15,786 bases of DNA, from positions 1-15,786 of the forward strand of contig SKGI01000064.1 in the NCBI GenBank assembly GCA_007117555.1. Direction: 5' to 3'. Position 1 is the stretch's first letter. Each line of letters begins with the position of its first letter. The DNA is from Candidatus Izemoplasma sp. (lineage in GTDB: Bacteria > Bacillota_I > Bacilli_A > Izemoplasmatales > Izemoplasmataceae). This document shows, piece after piece, positions 1-8,537 of the stretch. The notes below the pieces were generated by a model, which worked only from the letters and a program-made list of their open reading frames with translations, did no database searches and was not told the origin of the DNA. Made by a program: the position numbers and the translations under genes.

Positions 1-1
1 A

Positions 2-1060
2 GATATTCTTGATCAACTTTGGTGGAAAATTGATCGCCATCAAACATTAGAGACTGTTTATCAAAGCGGTTTAGTCAGCGGTATTGATTTTCTAAAAAAC
101 GGTGTGACAACTGTCATTGATCACCATGCTAGCGGCACCATTAAAGGCGCGCTTGGTCAACTTAAAAAAGCCTTAACGGAAACTTTATCATTACGAGCTA
201 TTTTAGCTTTTGAAACGAGTGATCGTTTTGATGTAGAAGAAGCGATTGCCGAAAACTTAGCGATGATTAAACATCCAGTACCGCATAAAGTCGCTGCATT
301 ATTTGGATGTCATGCATCGATGAGCTTATCTGAAGTAACGCTTAAAAAAGTTAAAGCCGTATTAAACGACATTCCGATACATATTCATGTGGCTGAAAGT
401 GCGTTTGATCAAGAGCATGCCATGCATCATTACGGTGAACGTGTTATCGAGCGTCTAGAAAGACATGGATTGCTTAATCCAAACAGTATTCTCACCCATG
501 CAATTCACATTAATGAACAAGAACTCGAGTTGATTAAAGCGCGTGATTGTGTTATCGCAGTGAATGTTTCATCGAATATGAACAACAGTGTTGGATTACC
601 TGATGTACCTGTTTTTATGCAACACGATATTCCAGTTATTTTAGGGAACGATGGTTTATCCTTTGGTATGACGCATGAATACTTAAGTTTAGTGTATGCC
701 ATGCATCATAAGAAAAACAGTCCTAAAGCGTTTGAACTAGATGCATTACTAAAGCTTATTCGTCAAACATACACGTATGCATCCAATCAACTTGGCATCG
801 AGCTAGGACGCTTGAAAGCTGGGGCTGCTGCGGATTTACTAATGATTCCTTACACGGCCCCGACCCCTGTTGATAAAGCGAATGCGTTTGGACACCTATT
901 TTATGGTCTTTTCAATGCTTTTAGGCCAAAGCATGTGTTTACTGCAGGTAAACAAGTGGTCTTCGATTACGCAGTAAGCGAAGCGCATGCACGCCTCTAT
1001 CGTGAAGCCAAACATGAAGCGCAAAACTTATGGGTACGGATTAGAAAGGAGTCTATGTAA
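2..1060 (+). CDS. ssnA: SsnA-type amidohydrolase, 5'-truncated by the window edge
   Basis: The reading frame is open from base 2, so the gene starts upstream and about 352 C-terminal residues are visible; complete SsnA proteins are roughly 440 residues. The family is a metal-dependent amidohydrolase related to chlorohydrolases and guanine deaminases. Visible family features are the stretch LKNGVTTVIDHHAS (encoded at about 92-133), a metal-ligand HVAE (His codon 386-388), a second His in THAIH (497-499) and the catalytic Asp in LGNDGLSFG (650-652). The N-terminal HxH metal motif lies outside the window. SsnA genes recur in purine/urate catabolism clusters with ygeW, ygeY and xanthine dehydrogenase, and the same partners follow here. 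The role is probably deamination or ring hydrolysis of a purine-derived intermediate; the exact substrate is not settled by sequence. The stop shares one base with the next ATG (taATG), indicating translational coupling. Confidence 0.88.
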   Translation, partial: DILDQLWWKIDRHQTLETVYQSGLVSGIDFLKNGVTTVIDHHASGTIKGALGQLKKALTETLSLRAILAFETSDRFDVEEAIAENLAMIKHPVPHKVAALFGCHASMSLSEVTLKKVKAVLNDIPIHIHVAESAFDQEHAMHHYGERVIERLERHGLLNPNSILTHAIHINEQELELIKARDCVIAVNVSSNMNNSVGLPDVPVFMQHDIPVILGNDGLSFGMTHEYLSLVYAMHHKKNSPKAFELDALLKLIRQTYTYASNQLGIELGRLKAGAAADLLMIPYTAPTPVDKANAFGHLFYGLFNAFRPKHVFTAGKQVVFDYAVSEAHARLYREAKHEAQNLWVRIRKESM

Positions 1061-2139
1061 TGTCAAAACTTAAAACAGATTTTGATCAATTGGTGCTTGC
1101 AAATCCTCTCATGCCAGCCTCTGGCCCTCTAGTTGGGGATGACAAAAAAATGCGCTTTTTGCAAGATGCTGGTTGCGGTGCCATCGTGACTAAGACCATT
1201 TCTACAAAGTCGCCCAAAATACCTAAGCCTTGTATTTATGGTGATAAACAATATGTCATGAATAGCGAATTATGGAGCGAACATGGCCTTGATCGATGGA
1301 TCGATGATTTTTTACCGAACTACCAAAAATCCAATGATCGCCCATTGATTGTGAGTGCGGGTTACACAAAAGAGGACATGGAAGTCCTTATTCCAGCCCT
1401 CGATCCATTTGCGGATGCCTTTGAAATCTCAACGCATTATGTTGGGACAGACTTATCGGTCATCGCTCAGACAGTAAAGACCATTCGCCGCCATACAAAT
1501 AAACCAGTCTATATGAAAATTAGTCCGCACATTCCAGATCCAGCTGCATTTGCTAAAACGATTAAAGAGGCGGGCGCAAATGGTATTGTGGCGATTAACT
1601 CATTAGGTCCAACGATGCACATAGATTTAGAATCTCGTAGTGTTCGTTATGGCAATGATGACGGATTTGTCTGGATGAGCGGTCCTGTCATAAAACCGAT
1701 TGCACTCGCGACGGTCCGAACATTACGTCAAGCCGAACCAGATTTAACCATAATCGGTGTTGGAGGTGTTGCTTCAGCGGATGATGTGCTTGAGTTTTTG
1801 CTCGCTGGAGCCGATGCAGTTCAAATGCTTTCGGCGGCTTTAATCAAAGGCAAAGATCTTTATGCAAAAATCATTCAAGACTTACCTAAAGCACTCGAAC
1901 GCTATGATTTTGATAGCATCGAAGCCGTGCGAGAGGCGTCACTAAAAAATGCAGTTGCCTATCAAGCATCTTTACCAGTGCTCAATCAAGACAAATGTAT
2001 TGAATGCATGCTTTGTGAAAAAGTCTGTCCATACTTTGCGATTGAGTTCAAAGATAAAATTACTTTTAATCCCGAAACATGCTTCCGCTGTGGGTTGTGT
2101 GTGAGTAAGTGTCCAACACAAGCGATAACCATGCCATGA
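1060..2139 (+). CDS. Dihydroorotate/dihydropyrimidine dehydrogenase-like flavoprotein with C-terminal 2x[4Fe-4S] ferredoxin domain
   Basis: This 359-residue protein has an FMN-type TIM barrel (about residues 1-300) followed by a bacterial ferredoxin domain with two CxxCxxCxxxCP motifs (Cys 313/316/319/323 and 341/344/347/351). The layout resembles PreA and the C-terminal part of dihydropyrimidine dehydrogenase. Barrel signatures include NPLMPASGPL near the N-terminus, KISPHIPD (flavin-contacting Lys) and INSLGPT. The catalytic loop reads EISTHYVG (residues 122-129), so Thr125 stands where dihydropyrimidine and class 1 dihydroorotate dehydrogenases carry a Cys general acid/base. An AAAGGAG at 1045-1051 gives 8-nt spacing to the ATG. 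Set between ssnA and xanthine dehydrogenase genes, it probably transfers electrons to or from a purine-derived ring compound rather than making pyrimidines. The substrate is unknown, and I give no symbol because preA and pyrD would both imply a specific reaction. Confidence 0.85.
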   Translation: MSKLKTDFDQLVLANPLMPASGPLVGDDKKMRFLQDAGCGAIVTKTISTKSPKIPKPCIYGDKQYVMNSELWSEHGLDRWIDDFLPNYQKSNDRPLIVSAGYTKEDMEVLIPALDPFADAFEISTHYVGTDLSVIAQTVKTIRRHTNKPVYMKISPHIPDPAAFAKTIKEAGANGIVAINSLGPTMHIDLESRSVRYGNDDGFVWMSGPVIKPIALATVRTLRQAEPDLTIIGVGGVASADDVLEFLLAGADAVQMLSAALIKGKDLYAKIIQDLPKALERYDFDSIEAVREASLKNAVAYQASLPVLNQDKCIECMLCEKVCPYFAIEFKDKITFNPETCFRCGLCVSKCPTQAITMP

Positions 2140-2151
2140 GGAGAGGGTTTT

Positions 2152-4251
2152 ATGAAAGATATTAGCCGCTCAGTTCCGAAAGAAGATCATGATGAAAAAG
2201 TGTCGGGTCGTGCTTTATATGCGAGTGACATTCAAATGGCTGACATGCACTATGCGAAGACCATTCGGTCCGATCGACCCCACGCACGGCTTGTGCGTAT
2301 TGAGTACCCGACATTACCCGATGGGTATATCATCGTCGATCATACCGATATTACTGGTGCCAATCACGTGAACATGATTTTCGAAGATTGGCCCGTTTTT
2401 GCGGCGGGAGTTGTTAAACATGTTGGCGAGCCTATCGCACTTGTGTGCGGTCCAGATAAACAAGTTATTCAAAGCATTTGTGAACAGGTAGTCATTGAGT
2501 ATGAAGACTTAGAGCCTGTTTTTGAGTTTCAAGATAGCGTAGTTCAAAAAGCGTTTAAAAAAGGTGACCCGGATACAGCTTTTTCACAAGCTAAGGAAAT
2601 TGTTGAGCGTGTTTATGAGACTGGGTATCAAGAACAAGCATACATTGAGCCTCAAGGCTTTGTAGGATATCTTGAAGGCGAAAAGAAAGTGACACTTATC
2701 GGCTCAATTCAATGTCCTTATTATGTCAAGAACGCCGTGATGAAGACATTGGCTTGCGACCCTGATGACGTTCGAGTCATACAGGCAGCGGTGGGTGGCG
2801 CTTTTGGTGGTAAGGAAGAGTTCCCTTCTTTAATGGCATGTCAGTTAGCAGTTGCGGTGCTCAAGCTAAAAAAACCGATTAAAATGATTTATGAACGCGA
2901 AGAAGACATGATTGTTACGACGAAACGTCATCCGTCAAAAACGACGATGACTGCAGCGCTTGATGAAACAGGGAAAGTTTTAGCCATTAAGGCACACGTT
3001 GCCCTCGATGCAGGCGCCTATATTGGATTAAGTGGGGTTGTCTTATCTCGTGCGATGCTCGCTGTGACAGCCGCTTACACCATCGATCATCTGGATGTCA
3101 GTGGTGATGTCTATGTAACGCATACCGTCCCTAATGGTGCTTTTAGAGGTTTTGGGGCACCGCAAATGATTTTTGCGATTGAAATGTTCATGCATCACTT
3201 AGCTAAACATCTTGATAAAGACCCCTTTGACTTTCGTAAGGCACATCAAGCTAAACAAGGGGATAAAACTGCGACAAGTGGTATTTTTCGTGATCCCATC
3301 CTCATGGATGCAATGATTGAAAAAGCAACAAACATGTCAGATTACCACCGTAAAGTCAAAGCGTATGCAGCGCCTAATGTTTATCGTGGCATCGGCATGA
3401 GTTGGTTTTTACATGGTTGTGGCTTTACCGGTAGTGGCGAGAGCGACCATATTAAAGCTAAAGTTAGACTACGTAAAACTGAAAAAGATCATGTGTATGT
3501 TTTAGTGGCGGCCGTTGATATGGGCCAAGGGGCCAAGACAACGCTTAAAAAAGTGGTCGTTGAAACACTCGGTGTACCATATCATCAGGTCACATTTGAC
3601 CATCCAGATACAGATGACGTACCGGATTCAGGCCCTACAGTCGCAAGCCGAACGGCAATGATTGTAGGTGGGCTGCTTTCCCAAGCTGCACAAACACTAA
3701 AAGAAACTTGGCAAAAAGGCAAAGAGCAAGTCGTAGAGAAGCGGTATCGTCAACCCGATTTTGTCGTGTGGGATGAGAAACATTTACGGGGCGATGCTTA
3801 TCCAGCCTATTCTTGGGGCGTCAATATTGTCGAAGTATCGGTTTCACCGGTGACTTATGATGTAAAAGTAGAAAATATTTGGAGTGTTTATGATGTGGGC
3901 AAGGCATTAGATGAGCGTATCGTCATCGGTCAAGCCGATGGTGGGATTGCGCAAGGTGTTGCCTATGGTTATCTTGAAGTCATGCAACATAAAAAAGGCA
4001 CGATTCAACACAAAAATATGACCGATTATATCATTCCAACTTCTGTCGATATGGCGCCGACTGAAACAGTCATTTTTGATAATCCTTATGCCTTAGGGCC
4101 TTATGGTGCGAAAGGTGTTGGCGAGTTATCGCTTGTTGGTGGCGCACCCGCCGTTGCGCTAGCAATCGAACAAGCGATTGGCCGGCCGATTCATAAGATT
4201 CCTGCAACGCCTGAGATGATAATGGAGTTGATACGTCATGAAACCACTTAA
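2152..4251 (+). CDS. xdhA: Xanthine dehydrogenase-type hydroxylase, molybdopterin-binding large subunit
   Basis: This 699-residue protein is the molybdenum cofactor subunit of the xanthine oxidase family. It begins with the small aldehyde oxidase a/b-hammerhead domain (about residues 10-125), followed by the two Mo-binding domains. Active-site markers are QEQAYIEPQ, VGGAFGGKEE ending at residue 223, AFRGFGAPQ with Arg332, MGQGAKTT, and GAKGVGE with the catalytic base Glu658. The Glu after FGGK (Glu222) and Arg332 correspond to the two purine-positioning residues of bovine xanthine oxidase (Glu802 and Arg880), which favours a hypoxanthine/xanthine-type substrate. The RBS AGGAGAGGG sits just upstream of the ATG, 12 nt after the previous stop. 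The 3' end overlaps the 2Fe-2S subunit gene by 14 nt. The three subunits are separate, unlike the fused selenium-dependent XdhD/YgfN proteins. There is no in-frame TGA, so no selenocysteine. Confidence 0.9.
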   Translation: MKDISRSVPKEDHDEKVSGRALYASDIQMADMHYAKTIRSDRPHARLVRIEYPTLPDGYIIVDHTDITGANHVNMIFEDWPVFAAGVVKHVGEPIALVCGPDKQVIQSICEQVVIEYEDLEPVFEFQDSVVQKAFKKGDPDTAFSQAKEIVERVYETGYQEQAYIEPQGFVGYLEGEKKVTLIGSIQCPYYVKNAVMKTLACDPDDVRVIQAAVGGAFGGKEEFPSLMACQLAVAVLKLKKPIKMIYEREEDMIVTTKRHPSKTTMTAALDETGKVLAIKAHVALDAGAYIGLSGVVLSRAMLAVTAAYTIDHLDVSGDVYVTHTVPNGAFRGFGAPQMIFAIEMFMHHLAKHLDKDPFDFRKAHQAKQGDKTATSGIFRDPILMDAMIEKATNMSDYHRKVKAYAAPNVYRGIGMSWFLHGCGFTGSGESDHIKAKVRLRKTEKDHVYVLVAAVDMGQGAKTTLKKVVVETLGVPYHQVTFDHPDTDDVPDSGPTVASRTAMIVGGLLSQAAQTLKETWQKGKEQVVEKRYRQPDFVVWDEKHLRGDAYPAYSWGVNIVEVSVSPVTYDVKVENIWSVYDVGKALDERIVIGQADGGIAQGVAYGYLEVMQHKKGTIQHKNMTDYIIPTSVDMAPTETVIFDNPYALGPYGAKGVGELSLVGGAPAVALAIEQAIGRPIHKIPATPEMIMELIRHETT

Positions 4252-4711
4252 GTTTATTTTAAATGATCAACCCGTTGAAACCCACACGAATCCATCAAGG
4301 CGTCTCCTTGATGTTATGCGTCATGATTATGGTTTGACGGGATCTAAAGAAGGCTGTGGTGAAGGTGAATGTGGTGCGTGTTCCGTTTTGCTTGATGGAC
4401 ACGCAGTGAACAGTTGTCTCTTGCCGCTTGCGAGTGTTCAAGGTCGTCAAGTGACCACCATTGAAGGGTATGCAAAAACACAGCGTTTTGCCGTGCTCAA
4501 ACAAGCGATGGGAGAAGAGGGCGGCTCTCAGTGCGGTATTTGCACGCCTGGTTTTATGATTGCCATTGAAAGTTTATTGAAGAAGCACCCTAAGCCAACT
4601 GACCAACAAATACGGATCGACCTAGCAGGAAACTTATGCCGTTGTACGGGTTATAACATGATTATTAAAGCAGTCAAAAGAGCCGCGAAAGTCGGTGAGG
4701 GGTTATGGTAA
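4238..4711 (+). CDS. xdhC: Xanthine dehydrogenase, 2Fe-2S subunit
   Basis: This 157-residue protein has the two domains of the small subunit of the xanthine oxidase family. The N-terminal plant-type ferredoxin domain has Cys40, Cys45, Cys48 and Cys60 (CGEGECGAC pattern). The C-terminal helical domain binds the second 2Fe-2S cluster through Cys99 and Cys102 (CGICTPG) and Cys134 and Cys136 (CRCTGY). It carries electrons from the Mo centre to the FAD subunit. The length matches stand-alone small subunits. The ATG lies inside the end of xdhA (14-nt overlap), with a GGAG about 10 nt upstream, and its own end overlaps xdhB by 7 nt. This implies tight co-expression of the three subunits in the order Mo, FeS, FAD. 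The symbol follows E. coli usage for this subunit. Confidence 0.93.
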   Translation: MKPLKFILNDQPVETHTNPSRRLLDVMRHDYGLTGSKEGCGEGECGACSVLLDGHAVNSCLLPLASVQGRQVTTIEGYAKTQRFAVLKQAMGEEGGSQCGICTPGFMIAIESLLKKHPKPTDQQIRIDLAGNLCRCTGYNMIIKAVKRAAKVGEGLW

Positions 4712-5556
4712 AACATGTGATTCCTGAATCCTATCGTGAAGCACTCATCCATTTACGTGATGGAGACTTTCATATTGTAGCAGGTGGGACAGACATTATG
4801 CTTAAATATCGCAATGAAGCGGATCTACCCCCAAAGTTTGACCGTGATGTGCTGTACATTCTTAATCTTGATGAACTCAAATACATTCAATCTGAAGCCC
4901 ATGTTTGGCGTATTGGTGCGTTGACTTCTTATGAAATGTTACTGGATCATCCTGACTTGCCTGAGGTGTTCAAAGCGGCGTGGCTTGACATTGGTGGGCC
5001 TGGGTTACGCCATGTGGCAACACTTGCTGGTAACATCGCAAATGCTTCTCCCGCAGCGGATGGGATTATGCCGCTTTACTTGTATGATGCGCAAGTGGTG
5101 CTTGAAAGTTGTGGGGGCTCAAGAACGGTGCCAATCGAAGCAGTTATTACGGGTCCGAAACAAACTGCGATTGCATCGCATGAGATGATTCGTGAAATCA
5201 TTATTCCCAAACATCCTTTCAATGTGACGCAGTGGTTAAAAGTTGGTACGCGTAAAGCCGATGCGATTTCTAAGGTTTCCTTTTGCGGTGCTGCGCATGT
5301 AGAACCAGGTGTCATCCATGAACTGCGATTTACACTAGGTTCTGTAGCCCCTACGGTGATTCGTGCCCGTGACATTGAAGGCAGCTTAAAAGGCCTTTTA
5401 ATTTCAGAGTTAAAAACGAAAACAGCTTTCGTCTTAAATGCGTATAGTGAGAGGATTCAGCCTATTGACGATCAACGTTCAAACAAACACTATCGCCATC
5501 AAGTTGCCTTAAATCTTATTGAAGATTTCATGACACAGCTTATTAAGGAAGGGTGA
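4705..5556 (+). CDS. xdhB: Xanthine dehydrogenase, FAD-binding subunit
   Basis: This 283-residue protein belongs to the FAD-binding molybdopterin dehydrogenase family and is close to the usual length of about 290. The first FAD motif is VAGGTDIMLKY (residues 25-35). The second is LAGNIANASPAAD (residues 107-119), preceded by GGPGLRHVAT. The C-terminal CO-dehydrogenase flavoprotein domain includes TRKADAISKVSF and LGSVAPTVIRA. It should accept electrons from the 2Fe-2S subunit and pass them to NAD+ or another carrier. The start ATG overlaps the end of xdhC by 7 nt behind a GAGG. The TGA stop is fused to the adenine deaminase start (tgATG). The electron acceptor cannot be read from sequence. 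Confidence 0.9.
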   Translation: MVKHVIPESYREALIHLRDGDFHIVAGGTDIMLKYRNEADLPPKFDRDVLYILNLDELKYIQSEAHVWRIGALTSYEMLLDHPDLPEVFKAAWLDIGGPGLRHVATLAGNIANASPAADGIMPLYLYDAQVVLESCGGSRTVPIEAVITGPKQTAIASHEMIREIIIPKHPFNVTQWLKVGTRKADAISKVSFCGAAHVEPGVIHELRFTLGSVAPTVIRARDIEGSLKGLLISELKTKTAFVLNAYSERIQPIDDQRSNKHYRHQVALNLIEDFMTQLIKEG

Positions 5557-7289
5557 TGTCTATGGATCCTAAACACGCTATGCGCGTTGCTCGGGGAACT
5601 AAAAAGGCAAGTCTTGTACTCAAAAATGCGCGCATTATCAATGTTTATACGGGTGAGATTGAGCACGGTGATATTGCCATTGAAGAAGGGAAAATTGTTG
5701 GAGTTGGGACATATAACGGAGCTGATGAAATCAATTTGCAAGAACGTTATGTTGCCCCAGGGTTCATCGATGGCCATGTTCACATTGAGTCATCCATGCT
5801 GACCCCACCAGCATTTGCATCACTTGTCTTACCAAAAGGAACCACAACTATTATTGCGGATCCACATGAGATTGCTAACATCAGTGGAATTGACGGCGTT
5901 CGTTTTATGGTTGAAAGCAGTCGGAACATCCCACTTGAGGTTCACGTAATGATTCCTTCTTGTGTGCCAGCAACTGCCTATGAAAACAATGGTGCAACGA
6001 TTGATGTTCAAGATGTTGAAGCGCTTAAAGACACTACAGGCATTTTAGGTCTTGGTGAAGTGATGGACTATCCTGCTGTGTTAGAAGGTGAAGAGAACAT
6101 TCACCAAAAGATTGCGTCGATGCGCGGTCGTATTATTGATGGGCATGCGCCAGATATTGTCGGTAATGATCTGAATGCTTACACACTTGCTGGCGTGATG
6201 ACCGATCACGAATGCACCCAAGTTGATTCCATGCTTGAACGCTTGCGCCGTGGGATGTATGTCCATTTACGAGAAGGTTCAGCAACACGTAATCTTGCGA
6301 CGTTAATCCAAGGGGTGACAAAAGACAATTTACATCGTACTTTATTTTGTACCGATGATAAACATCCAGAAGACATTCTTGAAGAAGGGCACATCAACTA
6401 CAACATTAATCTTGCCATTCAGCATGGACTAGCCCCCGTTGATGCGATAAAAATGGCCACATTAAATGCTGCACAATGTTATCGACTGGATCATCTTGGC
6501 GCCATCGCCCCAGGGAAACAAGCTGATTTGGTTGTTTTTGAGAATCTTCAAAAGATTGAACCCATGTTTGTTTTCAAACGTGGTGTTTGTGTTGCAAAGC
6601 ACAATAAGGCTCTTTTTGAGACTCAAGCTGCGAAACAAAAAGCTGTCACACAAACAGTAAATGTAAAAAAAGCGGCTTTAGATTTTCAACTAAAACTGAG
6701 TCACGATACCGTGCGCGTAATCGGATTAATACCCAAAAATATTACTACAAAACAACATGAACGCACTGTCAAACTTGATGCGGGGCACTTTTCCTATGAT
6801 CCTAAACAAGACATCATGAAACTCGCGGTCATTGAACGTCACCGAGCAACGGGTCATATCGGATTAGGGCTTGTTGAAGGGTTTGGTTTTAAACAAGGGG
6901 CACTCGCAATGACCGTAGCGCATGATTCGCACAATATTATTGTGGTTGGGACCGATGATGCCGCCATCGAAGCCGCAGTTGATAAAATCATCGACATACA
7001 AGGTGGGATTGTTCTGGTCAAAGATAAAAAGGTCATCGATTATTTGCAACTTGAAATCGGTGGTATTATGACCAATCAGCCTGTGGAGACCGTTTCAGCT
7101 GCTTTGAAACGAATGCACCAAAGCTTGCAGGAAATGGGTTTAGCAAAAACGGTTGATGATCCTTTCATTTCCTTGTCTTTTTTGGCTTTGCCTGTTATCC
7201 CAAAACTAAAACTAACGGATATCGGTTTATTTGATGTTGAACAGTTTAAGCATGTCCCCTTAGAAGCGGTGACAGCCGATGAAGATTAA
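5556..7289 (+). CDS. ade: Adenine deaminase
   Basis: The enzyme hydrolyses adenine to hypoxanthine and ammonia, feeding the xanthine dehydrogenase encoded immediately upstream. From ATG 5556 the product is 577 residues, matching the usual length of bacterial Ade. Metal-binding signatures are GFIDGHVHIESSMLTP (His74, His76), IADPHEIAN (residues 101-108), LGLGEVMDYP, the His in IDGHAPDI, and CTDDKHPEDI with the active-site Asp pair. The C-terminal domain is intact (HDSHNIIVVGTDD and the following GGIVLV). I chose ATG 5556 because AAGGA at 5545-5549 gives 6-nt spacing and the start is coupled to the xdhB stop; GTG 5553 and ATG 5562 are alternatives. The end overlaps the next gene by 11 nt. Its place inside the operon argues for purine catabolism as the main role, not salvage alone. 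Confidence 0.95.
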   Translation: MSMDPKHAMRVARGTKKASLVLKNARIINVYTGEIEHGDIAIEEGKIVGVGTYNGADEINLQERYVAPGFIDGHVHIESSMLTPPAFASLVLPKGTTTIIADPHEIANISGIDGVRFMVESSRNIPLEVHVMIPSCVPATAYENNGATIDVQDVEALKDTTGILGLGEVMDYPAVLEGEENIHQKIASMRGRIIDGHAPDIVGNDLNAYTLAGVMTDHECTQVDSMLERLRRGMYVHLREGSATRNLATLIQGVTKDNLHRTLFCTDDKHPEDILEEGHINYNINLAIQHGLAPVDAIKMATLNAAQCYRLDHLGAIAPGKQADLVVFENLQKIEPMFVFKRGVCVAKHNKALFETQAAKQKAVTQTVNVKKAALDFQLKLSHDTVRVIGLIPKNITTKQHERTVKLDAGHFSYDPKQDIMKLAVIERHRATGHIGLGLVEGFGFKQGALAMTVAHDSHNIIVVGTDDAAIEAAVDKIIDIQGGIVLVKDKKVIDYLQLEIGGIMTNQPVETVSAALKRMHQSLQEMGLAKTVDDPFISLSFLALPVIPKLKLTDIGLFDVEQFKHVPLEAVTADED

Positions 7290-8532
7290 GTTAGGACCGT
7301 ATGTTCGTGGTAGCCAGTGTGTGCAGTGTGAAACAGTCTACTCACGTGAAGTCTCTTTTATGCACTGTCCACAATGCGGTGATACTGGTATTTTAGATAT
7401 TTTATATGACTATGATTTATTGCGACAAAACATGCCGACTGTTGAAACCATGCAACAACGTCCTTTTAACATTTGGCGTTACAAAGAATGGTTGAGCATT
7501 CCCGTTCTGGATTCACTCAGTACGTTGCATGTAGGTGGAACCCCGCTTTATCGCTCCAGTGCCAGTCTAAAAAAGTGGGGATTTGAGACATTATATATCA
7601 AAGATGAAGGCGTCAATCCAACAGGTTCACTAAAAGATCGGGCCAGTGTGATTGCCGTCGCCCATGCAAAAAGTTTGGGACAAGAAGTTGTGGCGTGCAG
7701 TTCAACAGGCAATGCAGCATCGAGTTTAGCAGGGCAAGCCGCACGGATTGGTTTAAAGTCGGTGATTTTTGTACCTGAAAGGGCCCCCATTGGCAAACTG
7801 AATCAATTGCTTGTCTATGGTTCGCAAGTCTATAAAGTCCGCGGAAATTATCAAGCGACGTATGCCCTTTCACATGAAGCGATTAAAACGTATGGTTGGT
7901 ATGACCGAAATGCAGCTGTGAACCCGCATTTGGTCGAAGGTAAAAAAACGGTCGCTTATGAAATCATTGAACAGCTTGGCCATCGTGATTTAGATTGGGT
8001 TGTTGTTTCGGTGGGGGATGGTTGCACATTGGCGGGCTTGTATAAAGGGTTTTATGACTGGTATAAGCTAGGTCGCCTTTCGCGCATACCAAAATTGCTT
8101 GGTGTACAAAGTGAGGGGTGTGCACCGCTTTATCAAGCGTGGAAAACAAAAAAACCGCTTGAAGTCGCCGAAGAAAATACTATTGCCGACAGTATCGCAG
8201 TCGGTGTTCCAAGAAATGCACGCAAAGCATTAAACGCAGTTGAACAAAGTCACGGTGCATGGATTACCGTCACCGATCAAGCGATTTTAGACGCTACTAA
8301 AACGTTGGGCAGTCATGAAGGTATTTTTGCAGAGCCAGCCTCATCGGCCGCCTTTGCCGGCTTACTTAAAGCACGTGAAACAGGCATCATTTCACGTGCT
8401 GAAACCGTCGTTGTGCTGCATACTGGTAATGGTCTAAAAGACCCAGAAAGTGCGCGTAAAGCTGTTGGTGATGTCACTCAAATTGAAGCGGATTTTAAAG
8501 CATTTAAAAAGACTTGGAAGATGAAGGAGTGA
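7279..8532 (+). CDS. Threonine synthase-like PLP enzyme with N-terminal zinc ribbon
   Basis: This 417-residue fold-type II PLP enzyme has an N-terminal zinc ribbon (Cys14, Cys17, Cys30, Cys33). The PLP-anchoring Lys119 lies in NPTGSLKDRAS. Next comes CSSTGNAASSLAGQAA, which contacts the cofactor, a glycine-rich SVGDGCTLAG loop and the threonine-synthase-like LHTGNGLKDPES near the C-terminus. By homology it belongs to the threonine synthase family. A biosynthetic threonine synthase would be out of place in a purine-degrading operon, so I infer beta/gamma-elimination or replacement on an amino acid released during ring breakdown, such as a 2,3-diaminopropionate derivative. Its ATG overlaps the end of ade by 11 nt, and the next gene starts 5 nt downstream. 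That gene is also a fold-type II PLP enzyme, and the two may act as a pair. A true thrC cannot be excluded. Confidence 0.8.
   Translation: MKIKLGPYVRGSQCVQCETVYSREVSFMHCPQCGDTGILDILYDYDLLRQNMPTVETMQQRPFNIWRYKEWLSIPVLDSLSTLHVGGTPLYRSSASLKKWGFETLYIKDEGVNPTGSLKDRASVIAVAHAKSLGQEVVACSSTGNAASSLAGQAARIGLKSVIFVPERAPIGKLNQLLVYGSQVYKVRGNYQATYALSHEAIKTYGWYDRNAAVNPHLVEGKKTVAYEIIEQLGHRDLDWVVVSVGDGCTLAGLYKGFYDWYKLGRLSRIPKLLGVQSEGCAPLYQAWKTKKPLEVAEENTIADSIAVGVPRNARKALNAVEQSHGAWITVTDQAILDATKTLGSHEGIFAEPASSAAFAGLLKARETGIISRAETVVVLHTGNGLKDPESARKAVGDVTQIEADFKAFKKTWKMKE
8524..8529 (+). promoter_or_regulatory. Ribosome binding site fixing a TTG start
   Basis: AAGGAG lies 8 nt upstream of TTG 8538 and overlaps the end of the threonine-synthase-like gene. 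No comparable site precedes the in-frame TTG at 8514, and the GTG at 8529 sits inside the site itself, so 8538 is the best start. Confidence 0.6.
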
Positions 8533-8537
8533 TTAAG

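Noticed and set aside
104..106. Start of the first gene at GTG 104
   Set aside because: The frame stays open to base 2, and the upstream residues (LWWKIDRHQTLETVY and on) fit SsnA, so this is an internal codon of a truncated gene.
5556..5802. Many short overlapping frames inside ade and the other operon genes
   Set aside because: They lie within strongly supported genes, lack ribosome binding sites of their own and show no domain.
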